DNA of 6,834 nucleotides. Source: Oceanococcus sp041619315. Lineage in GTDB: Bacteria; Pseudomonadota; Gammaproteobacteria; Nevskiales; Oceanococcaceae. The translations under genes and the position numbers were made by a program. Each line of letters starts with the position of its first letter. Position 1 is the first letter of the stretch. The stretch is taken from NCBI GenBank assembly GCA_041619315.1, contig JBFKEC010000177.1, positions 1 through 6,834 of the forward strand. Reading direction: 5' to 3'. Shown here piece by piece: positions 1 to 5,770 of this stretch. The notes below the pieces were generated by a model. The model was not told the origin of the DNA and ran no database searches. It saw nothing but the letters and a program-made list of their open reading frames with translations.

Positions 1-5
1 AGAAC

Positions 6-668
6 ATGCATAACTCTCCTTACAAGCTGGTGGTATTCGACTGGGACGGCACGCTGATGGACTCGGCCGGTGACATTGTCGAGGCGATACAGCAGTCGAT
101 CGCCGCCATGCAGTTGCCGGCGCGCGATGACCGTAGTGTGCAGCGCATGATCGGGCTGGGTCTTGAAGATGCGTTCGGTCGGCTGTTTCCGGACATCGAG
201 CGCAGCGCATTGCTGCAGGTTGCCGATGAATACCGGCGCCGCTTTGGTGCCCGCCCGCGGGTCTACGGCCAGGCGTTTCCCGGGGTTGAGGCGATGCTTG
301 ATGAACTGGCCGGTGCGCAGCGCCAGCTCGCGGTGGCCACCGGCAAGAGCCGTCGAGGCCTGGACAAGGCACTGACCACCACCGGCTGGCAAGCACGCTT
401 TGTCGCGACCCGCTGCGCGGATGAGACGGAACCCAAACCAAGCCCGCGCATGCTCCATGAACTGCTCGACGAGCTGCAGTTGGCACCGGGGCAGGCACTG
501 ATGATCGGCGACACCACCTACGACATGGAGATGGCCCGGCAAGCCGGGATGGATGCAGTCGCCGTGGGTTGGGGCGTGCATGAAGTCGACGAGTTGGCCG
601 AGGCCGGCGCACTGAGCGTCTTGGAGACACTCGAAGCCTTGCCCGCCTGGATGCGCCAGCAGGGTTAG
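6..668 (+). CDS. HAD-IA family hydrolase, phosphoglycolate phosphatase-like
   Basis: This 220-residue protein is a complete HAD-superfamily phosphatase of subfamily IA. Motif I (FDWDGTLMDS) lies near residues 11-20, giving nucleophile D12 and acid/base D14. Motif II is the Thr in VATGKS (T112), motif III is K144 in KPSP, and motif IV is GDTTYD at 168-173. The helical stretch between motif I and about residue 90 fits a C1-type cap, which sets substrate specificity. Such enzymes dephosphorylate small phosphorylated metabolites in the cytosol; the true substrate cannot be read from the sequence. The ATG at position 6 places motif I at the usual distance from the N-terminus, but the ribosome binding site lies off the window edge. 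In Pseudomonas and relatives the equivalent gene directly follows rluC, which would lie just upstream. It runs convergently to maf with a 7-bp gap. Confidence is high for the family and low for the substrate. Confidence 0.93.
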   Translation: MHNSPYKLVVFDWDGTLMDSAGDIVEAIQQSIAAMQLPARDDRSVQRMIGLGLEDAFGRLFPDIERSALLQVADEYRRRFGARPRVYGQAFPGVEAMLDELAGAQRQLAVATGKSRRGLDKALTTTGWQARFVATRCADETEPKPSPRMLHELLDELQLAPGQALMIGDTTYDMEMARQAGMDAVAVGWGVHEVDELAEAGALSVLETLEALPAWMRQQG

Positions 669-675
669 GTTGGTT

Positions 676-1287
676 CTAAGGAACGGCGTATCCGGTTTCG
701 CGTAGCAGGCCTGCGGTGGCGATCAATGGCAGTCCGATCAGCGCAGTGGGGTCAGAACTGATGATGGCGTCGCACAGGCTGATACCCAGGGCTTCAGACA
801 TGAAGCTGCCAGCGCAGTACACAGCCTCCGGCTCGGCATCGAGATAGCGTGTTATGTCGCCAGTGCTGAGCGGGCGAAAGCGCACGCGTGTGACATCGCT
901 GGCGCAGTGGGCCTGGTTGCCGCTCAGGACAACCACCGCAGTATGGAATTGGACCTCGCGACCGGACAGGGTGGCGAGTTGGTCAATGGCCGCTTCACGC
1001 GTGCCAGGTTTGCCCAGAATAATGTCGTCACCGGCGGCGTTTGTGGTTGCGCATAATTGGTCGCTGCCGATGATGCAGGCGCGTGCATATTGTTGTTGCA
1101 CGGCATCGGCTTTGAGCTGCGCCAGGCGCTGTGTGGTCTGCACCACCGACTCGTGCTCAAAACGTGATTCATCCACGTCAGGGCTACATGCAGTAAACTT
1201 GAGCCCGAGTCGTTCAAGCAGCGCTCGGCGGTAGCGTGAGGACGAAGCAAGGACCAGTTTCCGGGCCTGGGGATTGCCAGAATTCAT
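676..1287 (-). CDS. yceF: Maf-like nucleoside triphosphate pyrophosphatase, YceF subfamily
   Basis: A 203-residue Maf/HAM1-fold protein. It carries the N-terminal nucleotide-binding motif LASSSRYRR (13-21), SPDVDE (35-40), the catalytic-Asp motif IIGSDQ (72-77, D76), GKPG with K93, and the late signature AGSFMSEALGI followed by DPTALIGLPL. The GSDQ and ALIGLPL forms are typical of YceF, which in E. coli hydrolyses m7GTP to m7GMP and pyrophosphate; dTTP/UTP-specific YhdE is the other branch. I chose the ATG at 1285-1287 because the family begins a few residues before LASSS. An upstream GTG at 1380 would add 31 unlike residues and overlap yceD. The ribosome binding site is weak (an A/G-rich GAAAAG upstream). 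The gene is divergent from yceD with 36 bp between, the same arrangement as yceF/yceD in E. coli. The usual motifs are all present; substrate assignment is by subfamily resemblance. Confidence 0.92.
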   Translation of the reverse strand: MNSGNPQARKLVLASSSRYRRALLERLGLKFTACSPDVDESRFEHESVVQTTQRLAQLKADAVQQQYARACIIGSDQLCATTNAAGDDIILGKPGTREAAIDQLATLSGREVQFHTAVVVLSGNQAHCASDVTRVRFRPLSTGDITRYLDAEPEAVYCAGSFMSEALGISLCDAIISSDPTALIGLPLIATAGLLRETGYAVP

Positions 1288-1314
1288 TGACTTTTCACTG
1301 TAAATCTCTAGAAT
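1287..1314 (+). promoter_or_regulatory. Predicted sigma-70-type promoter for yceD-rpmF-plsX
   Basis: A TTGACT box (1287-1292) and a TAGAAT box (1309-1314) are separated by 16 bp. Each matches the consensus at five of six positions. The -35 box touches the maf start codon on the other strand. The predicted transcription start, about 7 nt past the -10 box, is near 1320-1322, only 2-4 nt before the yceD ATG at 1324, so the transcript would be nearly leaderless. The assignment rests on sequence match and position in the divergent gap; there is no experimental evidence. Confidence 0.6.
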
Positions 1315-1323
1315 CCGCGCGCC

Positions 1324-1749
1324 ATGCGCGATCGATTGCCCGCTTGGGTTGACCTGATACGGCTGGCACCTGGCCAGCACATTGCCGGAACGGTGCCGTT
1401 ATCGGATCTGGAGGGCTGGCCTGCGGGCGAAGCGAGTGTGCAGCTGAGGCTGGACATCACGCAAGCGCCGTCAGGCCGATTGGCCTTGAAGGGCGATCTG
1501 CAAGGCCTGTGCGAAATGCAGTGTCAACGTTGTCTTCAGCCGATGGAGCAAGCCTGGAACAGCCAGTTCATGCTTGAGCTTGTAGACAATGAAGAGCAGG
1601 CCGGGCGGATTGAAACCGCGTTGGACATTTACATCGCTCGTGGCGGGCGCGTGCAATTGCACGAACTGGCCATGGACGAGTCGATATTGGCGCTGCCGAT
1701 GACGCCGCGTCATGCCGATGGTACGTGTGAGCCTCCGGCTCAGTCGTAG
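1324..1749 (+). CDS. yceD: YceD/DUF177 family protein, short form
   Basis: A 141-residue protein of the DUF177 (YceD) family, encoded just before rpmF in most bacteria and linked to 23S rRNA accumulation and ribosome assembly. The family pattern is clear: an N-terminal PAWVDLIRLA segment, the paired-cysteine motif CQRC (67-70), and a C-terminal block ending in SILALPMTPRH followed by an acidic/Cys segment (about 120-135). An in-frame TAG at 1309-1311 makes the ATG at 1324 the first possible start. No Shine-Dalgarno sequence precedes it, matching the near-leaderless promoter. The protein is about 30 residues shorter than the usual 170 or so: it stops after CEPPAQS, and the conserved NPFxxLxxLK tail is absent. 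Past the TAG the same frame stays open for 14 codons to a TGA at 1792, with only a faint likeness to that tail. It could be a natural short form, a nonsense mutation or a sequence error. Confidence 0.85.
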   Translation: MRDRLPAWVDLIRLAPGQHIAGTVPLSDLEGWPAGEASVQLRLDITQAPSGRLALKGDLQGLCEMQCQRCLQPMEQAWNSQFMLELVDNEEQAGRIETALDIYIARGGRVQLHELAMDESILALPMTPRHADGTCEPPAQS

Positions 1750-1761
1750 AGAAACAACAGT

Positions 1762-1791
1762 GTGACGGCTGTGCGTGAGCGCAGGCGTCAT
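1762..1791 (+). other. Imperfect RNA hairpin between yceD and rpmF
   Basis: The transcript can fold with UGACG (1763-1767) pairing with CGUCA (1786-1790), then C1769/U1770 with G1784/G1785, then UGCG (1772-1775) with CGCA (1780-1783) around a UGAG tetraloop. G1768 and G1771 are single-base bulges. A G-U pair (1762/1791) can close the base, giving about 12 pairs. What follows is UUGAAUUUG, not a run of U, so a standard intrinsic terminator is unlikely. It ends 14 nt before the rpmF Shine-Dalgarno and leaves that site free. It may be an RNase processing or mRNA-stability element; this role is inference. Folding was done by eye. Confidence 0.4.
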
Positions 1792-1804
1792 TGAATTTGA
1801 AGCC

Positions 1805-1810
1805 AAGGAG
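1805..1810 (+). promoter_or_regulatory. Ribosome binding site of rpmF
   Basis: AAGGAG lies 6 nt before the ATG at 1817 and is the strongest Shine-Dalgarno sequence in the window. It decides the rpmF start against an in-frame upstream GTG at 1775, which would add 14 residues foreign to L32. A strong site fits the high output needed for a ribosomal protein. Confidence 0.85.
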
Positions 1811-1816
1811 GCCGTG

Positions 1817-2011
1817 ATGGCCGTTCAACAGAACCGTAAAACCCGTTCCAAGCGCGACATGCGTCGCTCGCACGATGCGCTGAGCGCTCCGACTCTGTCG
1901 GAAGACCCGACCAGTGGTGAAATGCATCTTCGCCATCACGTGACCAAGGACGGTTTCTACCGCGGTCGTCGCGTGATCGAAAAGCCGGAAGTCGCTGAAG
2001 ACGACATCTAG
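1817..2011 (+). CDS. rpmF: 50S ribosomal protein L32 (bL32)
   Basis: A 64-residue protein with the unmistakable L32 N-terminus MAVQQNRKTRSKRDMRRSHD, a basic segment that threads into the large ribosomal subunit. It is followed by SAPTLSEDPTSGE and HLRHHVTKDGFYRGRRVIE. It has no cysteines, so it is the zinc-independent form of L32, as in most gammaproteobacteria. The length is slightly above the 57-60 residues common in the group because of an acidic C-terminal extension (EKPEVAEDDI). It lies 67 nt after yceD and 6 nt before plsX, in the conserved yceD-rpmF-plsX order, and is probably cotranscribed from the promoter before yceD. Identification is secure. Confidence 0.98.
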   Translation: MAVQQNRKTRSKRDMRRSHDALSAPTLSEDPTSGEMHLRHHVTKDGFYRGRRVIEKPEVAEDDI

Positions 2012-2017
2012 TACGGC

Positions 2018-3052
2018 ATGATCATCGCGCTGGACGCGATGAGCGGTGACGTCGGTGTCGACGTCACTGTGCCTGCCGCCCGGCGCGCGCTGGAGCGGCA
2101 TTCTTCGCTGGAGCTGATCCTGGTTGGCCAGCCGTCGATACTCGAGGCGGCCATGACCAAGCACGGCTTGCGGGCGCACCCGCGTGTGCGCGTCCAGGAA
2201 GCCAGTGAAGTGGTCGGCATGGATGAAGAGCCGGCCAAAGCCTTGCGCGGCAAGAAAGACTCGTCGATGCGCGTGGCGATCAATCTTGTTCGTGACGGCG
2301 AAGCGTTGGCCTGCGTTAGCGCGGGCAACACCGGTGCCTTGATGGCCACCGCCCGCTTCGTACTCAAAACCCTGCCGGGTGTCGATCGACCGGGCATTGT
2401 GTCCAAGTTGCCGTCGCGCAACGGACATACCCACATGCTGGATCTGGGCGCCAATGCGGAATGCAGCCCGGAGCATCTGTACCAGTTTGCGGTGATGGGC
2501 GCGGTATTGGCCCGCGCGGTTTCCAATCTGGAAAACCCGCGTGTTGGCTTGCTCAACATCGGTTCCGAAGACATCAAAGGTACCCAGTCGATCAAAGCCG
2601 CTGCGGCCATGCTGGCGCAGAGCGATCTCAACTACATCGGCTATGTCGAAGGTACCGACATCTTCCTGGGCAATGTTGATGTGGTCGTGTGCGACGGCTT
2701 TTCGGGCAACGTTGCGCTCAAGAGCATGGAAGGGGTTTCGCGCCTTATTGCCGATTTTCTCGGTGAAGAGTATCGCCGGGGCGTGCTCAGCAAGCTGGCC
2801 GCACTGGCCAGTTTCGGTGTGTTGAAACGCTTCCGCAAACGGGTCGATCCGCGCGCTTACAACGGCGCCAGTCTGCTCGGTTTGAATGGCATCGTAATCA
2901 AGTCACACGGCAGCGCAGACGCCATGTCGCTGGAAAATGCCATACACATTGCCGTGCTGGAAAGTCATGCACGGGTGACCGAAAGTATTCGCGATCAGGT
3001 TGAAGCGCACCTGCTTCCCGACACGGCAGCGAGTCTCGACAGCGCGATCTGA
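2018..3052 (+). CDS. plsX: Phosphate acyltransferase PlsX
   Basis: A 344-residue PlsX, the usual length. It makes acyl-phosphate from acyl-ACP and phosphate, the donor used by PlsY to start phosphatidic acid synthesis; it is a peripheral membrane enzyme. Family signatures run in order: an N-terminal MIIALDAMSGD, VSAGNTGALMA (100-110), DRPGI (123-127), LDLGANAECSPEHLYQFAVMG (141-161), GLLNIGSEDIKG (177-188), YVEGTDIF (209-216), VVCDGFSGNVALK (223-235) and a C-terminal GLNGIVIKSHGSAD (288-301). The usual DAMGGDxGP start reads DAMSGDVGV here, an odd change in an otherwise normal protein. No clear Shine-Dalgarno precedes the ATG, which lies 6 nt after the rpmF stop, so translation is probably coupled to rpmF. 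The fab genes that commonly follow plsX are not here: gspF faces it after 3 bp. Confidence 0.96.
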   Translation: MIIALDAMSGDVGVDVTVPAARRALERHSSLELILVGQPSILEAAMTKHGLRAHPRVRVQEASEVVGMDEEPAKALRGKKDSSMRVAINLVRDGEALACVSAGNTGALMATARFVLKTLPGVDRPGIVSKLPSRNGHTHMLDLGANAECSPEHLYQFAVMGAVLARAVSNLENPRVGLLNIGSEDIKGTQSIKAAAAMLAQSDLNYIGYVEGTDIFLGNVDVVVCDGFSGNVALKSMEGVSRLIADFLGEEYRRGVLSKLAALASFGVLKRFRKRVDPRAYNGASLLGLNGIVIKSHGSADAMSLENAIHIAVLESHARVTESIRDQVEAHLLPDTAASLDSAI

Positions 3053-3055
3053 GCG

Positions 3056-4273
3056 CTACTGGACCAGCTGGTTCATGTCGAAGATCGGCATCATGATGGC
3101 CAGCACAATAGTCAGCACGATACCGGCCATCATCAGAATCAGCGCCGGGCCGAGCACGCCCATGATCGCAGAGATAACCGTATCGACTTCCAGTTCCTGA
3201 TTGTGCGCCGCACGCTCGAGCATTTCGTCGAGCTGGCCGGAGGCCTCGCCATTGGCAATCAGGTTCAGCGTGATCGGCGGGAACAGCCGGCCTGAGGCCA
3301 GCGAACGATGAATCGGGGCGCCTTCACGCACTTTGCTGGCAGCTGAGATAACCAGCTCCTGCATCGGGATGTTCTGAACCACTCGGGAACAGATATCCAG
3401 CGCTTCCAGTACCGGCACGCCACTGGAGACCAGAATGCTGAAGGTGCGTGTGAAACGCCCGGCATTGACCCCACGGATCAGTTTGCCGAACAGCGGCATG
3501 CGTAGCTGTATGGCATGCCAGCGGAATTTGGCCGCCGGGCGCCGCATCAGCAGTTGCCAGCCGATAATCAGGGCGACCAATGCTACGCCCAGGGCCATGT
3601 AGTGGTCGCGCAGAAAATCACTGGCCGCAATCATGCCCTTGGTCAGCGGCGGCAGTTCCGCATCCAGGCTGTCGAACACGCCAATAACCTGGGGCACGAC
3701 GCTGGCCAGCAGAAAACTCACGATACCGACCGAAGCCAGTACCAGGATGATTGGGTAGGACAGGGCGGCGAAGATTTTCTTCTGCAGTTCCTGACGTTTC
3801 TCGACGTAGTCCGCAAGGCGGTCAAGCACCGTATCCAGATGCCCGGATTGTTCGCCAGCCTCCACCGTTGCACAGAACAGGTGGTTGAACACGTGTGGAT
3901 ATTCACGCAGTGCAGAGGCCAGGGTATGGCCCTCTGTGACGCGTGCGCGCACCCCCATGATGATGCCCTGGGTGCGCCGTCCCTCGATCTGCTGGGCCAC
4001 GGTCTTGAGGGTTTCTTCCAGCGGAAGGCCGGATTTCAACAGGGTGGCGAGCTGGCGCGTGACCAGGGCCAGTTCGGTGCCGGAGATGCCGCGCGACAGA
4101 TTGAAGCCGCCGTTGTTGCCACCGCGCGACTTCTGTTCGACCTCGACCACTTCCATCGGGGTCAGGCCGCGCTCCCGCAGTTGGGCACGGACCATTTTGG
4201 GGGTGTCGCCCTCAATCAGACCTTTCTTGTTGCGTCCGCGTGCATCCAGTGCGGTATAGCTGTATGCGCCCAT
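3056..4273 (-). CDS. gspF: Type II secretion system inner-membrane platform protein GspF
   Basis: A complete 405-residue GspF, the polytopic inner-membrane protein on which GspE acts to drive pseudopilus assembly in the type II secretion system. The N-terminus MGAYSYTALDARGR is the family hallmark. Two homologous T2SSF helical domains follow, at about 68-191 and 271-393, each with the ExGExSGxLD-like pattern (EAGEQSGHLD at 138-147, ANGEASGQLD at 340-349). Hydrophobic membrane segments are visible near 173-195, 226-243 and 372-396. The start ATG is 15 nt after the gspE stop, with AGGAG overlapping that stop codon. This is the last gene of the gspDEF run: its TAG lies 3 bp from the plsX stop, and gspG does not follow. 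The related PilC and MshG platform proteins are less likely because of the N-terminus and the partners. Confidence 0.95.
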   Translation of the reverse strand: MGAYSYTALDARGRNKKGLIEGDTPKMVRAQLRERGLTPMEVVEVEQKSRGGNNGGFNLSRGISGTELALVTRQLATLLKSGLPLEETLKTVAQQIEGRRTQGIIMGVRARVTEGHTLASALREYPHVFNHLFCATVEAGEQSGHLDTVLDRLADYVEKRQELQKKIFAALSYPIILVLASVGIVSFLLASVVPQVIGVFDSLDAELPPLTKGMIAASDFLRDHYMALGVALVALIIGWQLLMRRPAAKFRWHAIQLRMPLFGKLIRGVNAGRFTRTFSILVSSGVPVLEALDICSRVVQNIPMQELVISAASKVREGAPIHRSLASGRLFPPITLNLIANGEASGQLDEMLERAAHNQELEVDTVISAIMGVLGPALILMMAGIVLTIVLAIMMPIFDMNQLVQ

Positions 4274-4285
4274 CTTGTGGTGCCG

Positions 4286-4290
4286 CTCCT
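4286..4290 (-). promoter_or_regulatory. Ribosome binding site of gspF
   Basis: On the minus strand AGGAG overlaps the TAG stop of gspE and lies 12 nt before the gspF ATG. The spacing is rather long but usable. The overlap with the upstream stop codon suggests that GspE and GspF translation are linked. Confidence 0.55.
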
Positions 4291-5770
4291 AGTCTTCGCG
4301 AGTGACGCGCACGACTTCTTCGATAGTGGTCACGCCTTCGAGAATCTTTGCGCGACCCTCTGCGCGTAAGCTCGGGTATTTCTGGCGCGCGTGCTTTTCC
4401 ATGGATTGCTCTGACGCGCCGTCGTGAATCATGGTGCGCATGGCATCATCCACTGCGATCACTTCCTGGATGCCATTACGCCCGGTGTAGCCGGTGTTGC
4501 GGCATTTGTCACAGCCAGTTGCACGATAGATTTGCGGTGGGTTATCGGCCGGGATGTCGAGCAGGCGACATTCTGCTGCATCCGGCGTGTAAGGCTCGCG
4601 GCAGTCGTGGCACAGCGTTCGGATCAGGCGCTGGGCAATCAGGCCAATCAGGCTTGAGGCCAGCAGAAACGGTTCTACGCCCATGTCACGCAGGCGTGAG
4701 ACCGCGCCAATCGCGGTGTTGGTGTGCAGGGTGGAAAGCACCAAGTGACCGGTGAGCGAGGCCTGAACGCCAATCTCTGCGGTTTCCAGGTCGCGAATTT
4801 CACCGACCATCACCACATCCGGGTCCTGGCGCAGGATGGCGCGCAGACCACGGGCGAAGCTCATATCGACCTTGGTGTTGACCTGGGTCTGTCCTATCCC
4901 GTCGAGGTAATACTCGATCGGGTCTTCAACGGTGAGGATATTGCGTGAGCTGTCGTTGAGGCTGGCCAGCGCGGCATACAGCGTGGTGGTTTTACCCGAG
5001 CCGGTTGGGCCGGTGACCAAAATGATGCCGTGCGGTTTTTTGATCAGCTCTTTCATGACTTCGAGCTGTTTGGGTTCCATACCCAGATGGGTCAGGTCGA
5101 GTCGTCCGGCTTGTTTGTCGAGCAGACGCAGCACCACGCGTTCGCCGTGGCCAGACGGAATGGTCGAGACACGCACGTCGACCGGGCGGCCAGCGATTTT
5201 GACCGAAATGCGCCCGTCCTGGGGCAGGCGCTTCTCGGCGATGTCGAGTTTGGCCATGACCTTGATGCGCGACACGATCAGCGGCGTCAGTGCGCGCTGC
5301 GGGGTTAGCACGGTGCGCAGGACACCGTCGACGCGAAAGCGCACCACCAGGCGGTTCTCGAACGGCTCAATGTGGATGTCCGAGGCATTTTCCTTGATCG
5401 CTTCGGACAACATCGCGTTGATCAGGCGAATGATCGGGGCGTCATCATCCGCTTCCAGCAGGTCCTGAGGCTCGGCCAGTGCTTCGGCCACGCTGGACAG
5501 ATCAGTGTCGTCATCCAGACCCTGCATGGCCTGCATGGTTTCACTGGAATTGTTCTCGTAGCGTTGCTGCAAGGCCCGATCGAAGTCTTCAACCGCCAGC
5601 GGCTTGAGCGCAATCGGTTGCTCGAGAAAGCGCTGCATTTCAATCAGCGCTTCCGGGGCGACGCCGGGGCGGGCAAACAATTCGACATGGCCGTCGTCGG
5701 TCAGCTGACCGACCAGCAAGCCATGGCGTTTGGCGAACGCGAACGAGGGTAGGCGCAGCTCAGTTTCCAT
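4289..5770 (-). CDS. gspE: Type II secretion system ATPase GspE
   Basis: A complete 493-residue GspE, the cytoplasmic hexameric ATPase that powers pseudopilus extension. The N-terminus (LPSFAFAKRHGLLV, 7-20) is the N1 domain that docks on GspL. The ATPase core has Walker A GPTGSGKT (254-261), the Asp box around TVEDPIEY (280-287), Walker B in RQDPDVVMVGEIRD (314-327) and the His box GHLVLSTLHTN (341-351). The four cysteines of the zinc-binding CM domain are present: CHDC (387-390) and CDKC (420-423). This metal motif and the N-terminus support GspE over the PilB or MshE relatives. The ATG shares one base with the gspD stop (TAATG), so translation is probably coupled. The length is normal and no key residue is missing. 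gspF follows after 15 nt. Confidence 0.97.
   Translation of the reverse strand: METELRLPSFAFAKRHGLLVGQLTDDGHVELFARPGVAPEALIEMQRFLEQPIALKPLAVEDFDRALQQRYENNSSETMQAMQGLDDDTDLSSVAEALAEPQDLLEADDDAPIIRLINAMLSEAIKENASDIHIEPFENRLVVRFRVDGVLRTVLTPQRALTPLIVSRIKVMAKLDIAEKRLPQDGRISVKIAGRPVDVRVSTIPSGHGERVVLRLLDKQAGRLDLTHLGMEPKQLEVMKELIKKPHGIILVTGPTGSGKTTTLYAALASLNDSSRNILTVEDPIEYYLDGIGQTQVNTKVDMSFARGLRAILRQDPDVVMVGEIRDLETAEIGVQASLTGHLVLSTLHTNTAIGAVSRLRDMGVEPFLLASSLIGLIAQRLIRTLCHDCREPYTPDAAECRLLDIPADNPPQIYRATGCDKCRNTGYTGRNGIQEVIAVDDAMRTMIHDGASEQSMEKHARQKYPSLRAEGRAKILEGVTTIEEVVRVTRED

Noticed and set aside
673..684. Inverted repeat GTTC-TAAG-GAAC at the HAD/maf junction as a terminator
   Set aside because: The stem is only 4 bp, not GC-rich, and has no T-tract on either strand.
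1288..1380. Longer maf protein starting at a GTG at 1380
   Set aside because: The extra 31 residues overlap yceD, do not resemble Maf N-termini, and lie beyond the expected start a few residues before the LASSS motif.
1775..1816. Longer rpmF from a GTG at 1775
   Set aside because: It adds 14 residues not found in L32, while the ATG at 1817 has a strong Shine-Dalgarno and the canonical MAVQQNRKTRS start.
1568..2476. A 302-codon open frame on the minus strand across yceD, rpmF and plsX
   Set aside because: It is antisense to three securely identified genes, shows no recognisable domain and has a His/Arg-rich make-up typical of a shadow frame in GC-rich DNA.
3041..3057. Hairpin AGCGC/GCGCT across the plsX and gspF stop codons as a bidirectional terminator
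   Set aside because: The stem is 5 bp with a 7-nt loop and no T-run follows in either direction; it is noted only as a weak candidate in the junction finding.
3515..4369. A 284-codon open frame on the plus strand opposite gspF
   Set aside because: It is the antisense shadow of gspF, with a Gln/His-rich composition and no known domain.
5521..5540. Short direct repeat of cctgcatgg in gspE
   Set aside because: It simply encodes a local Met-Gln-Ala repeat (MQAMQ) and is too short to suggest a mobile or regulatory element.
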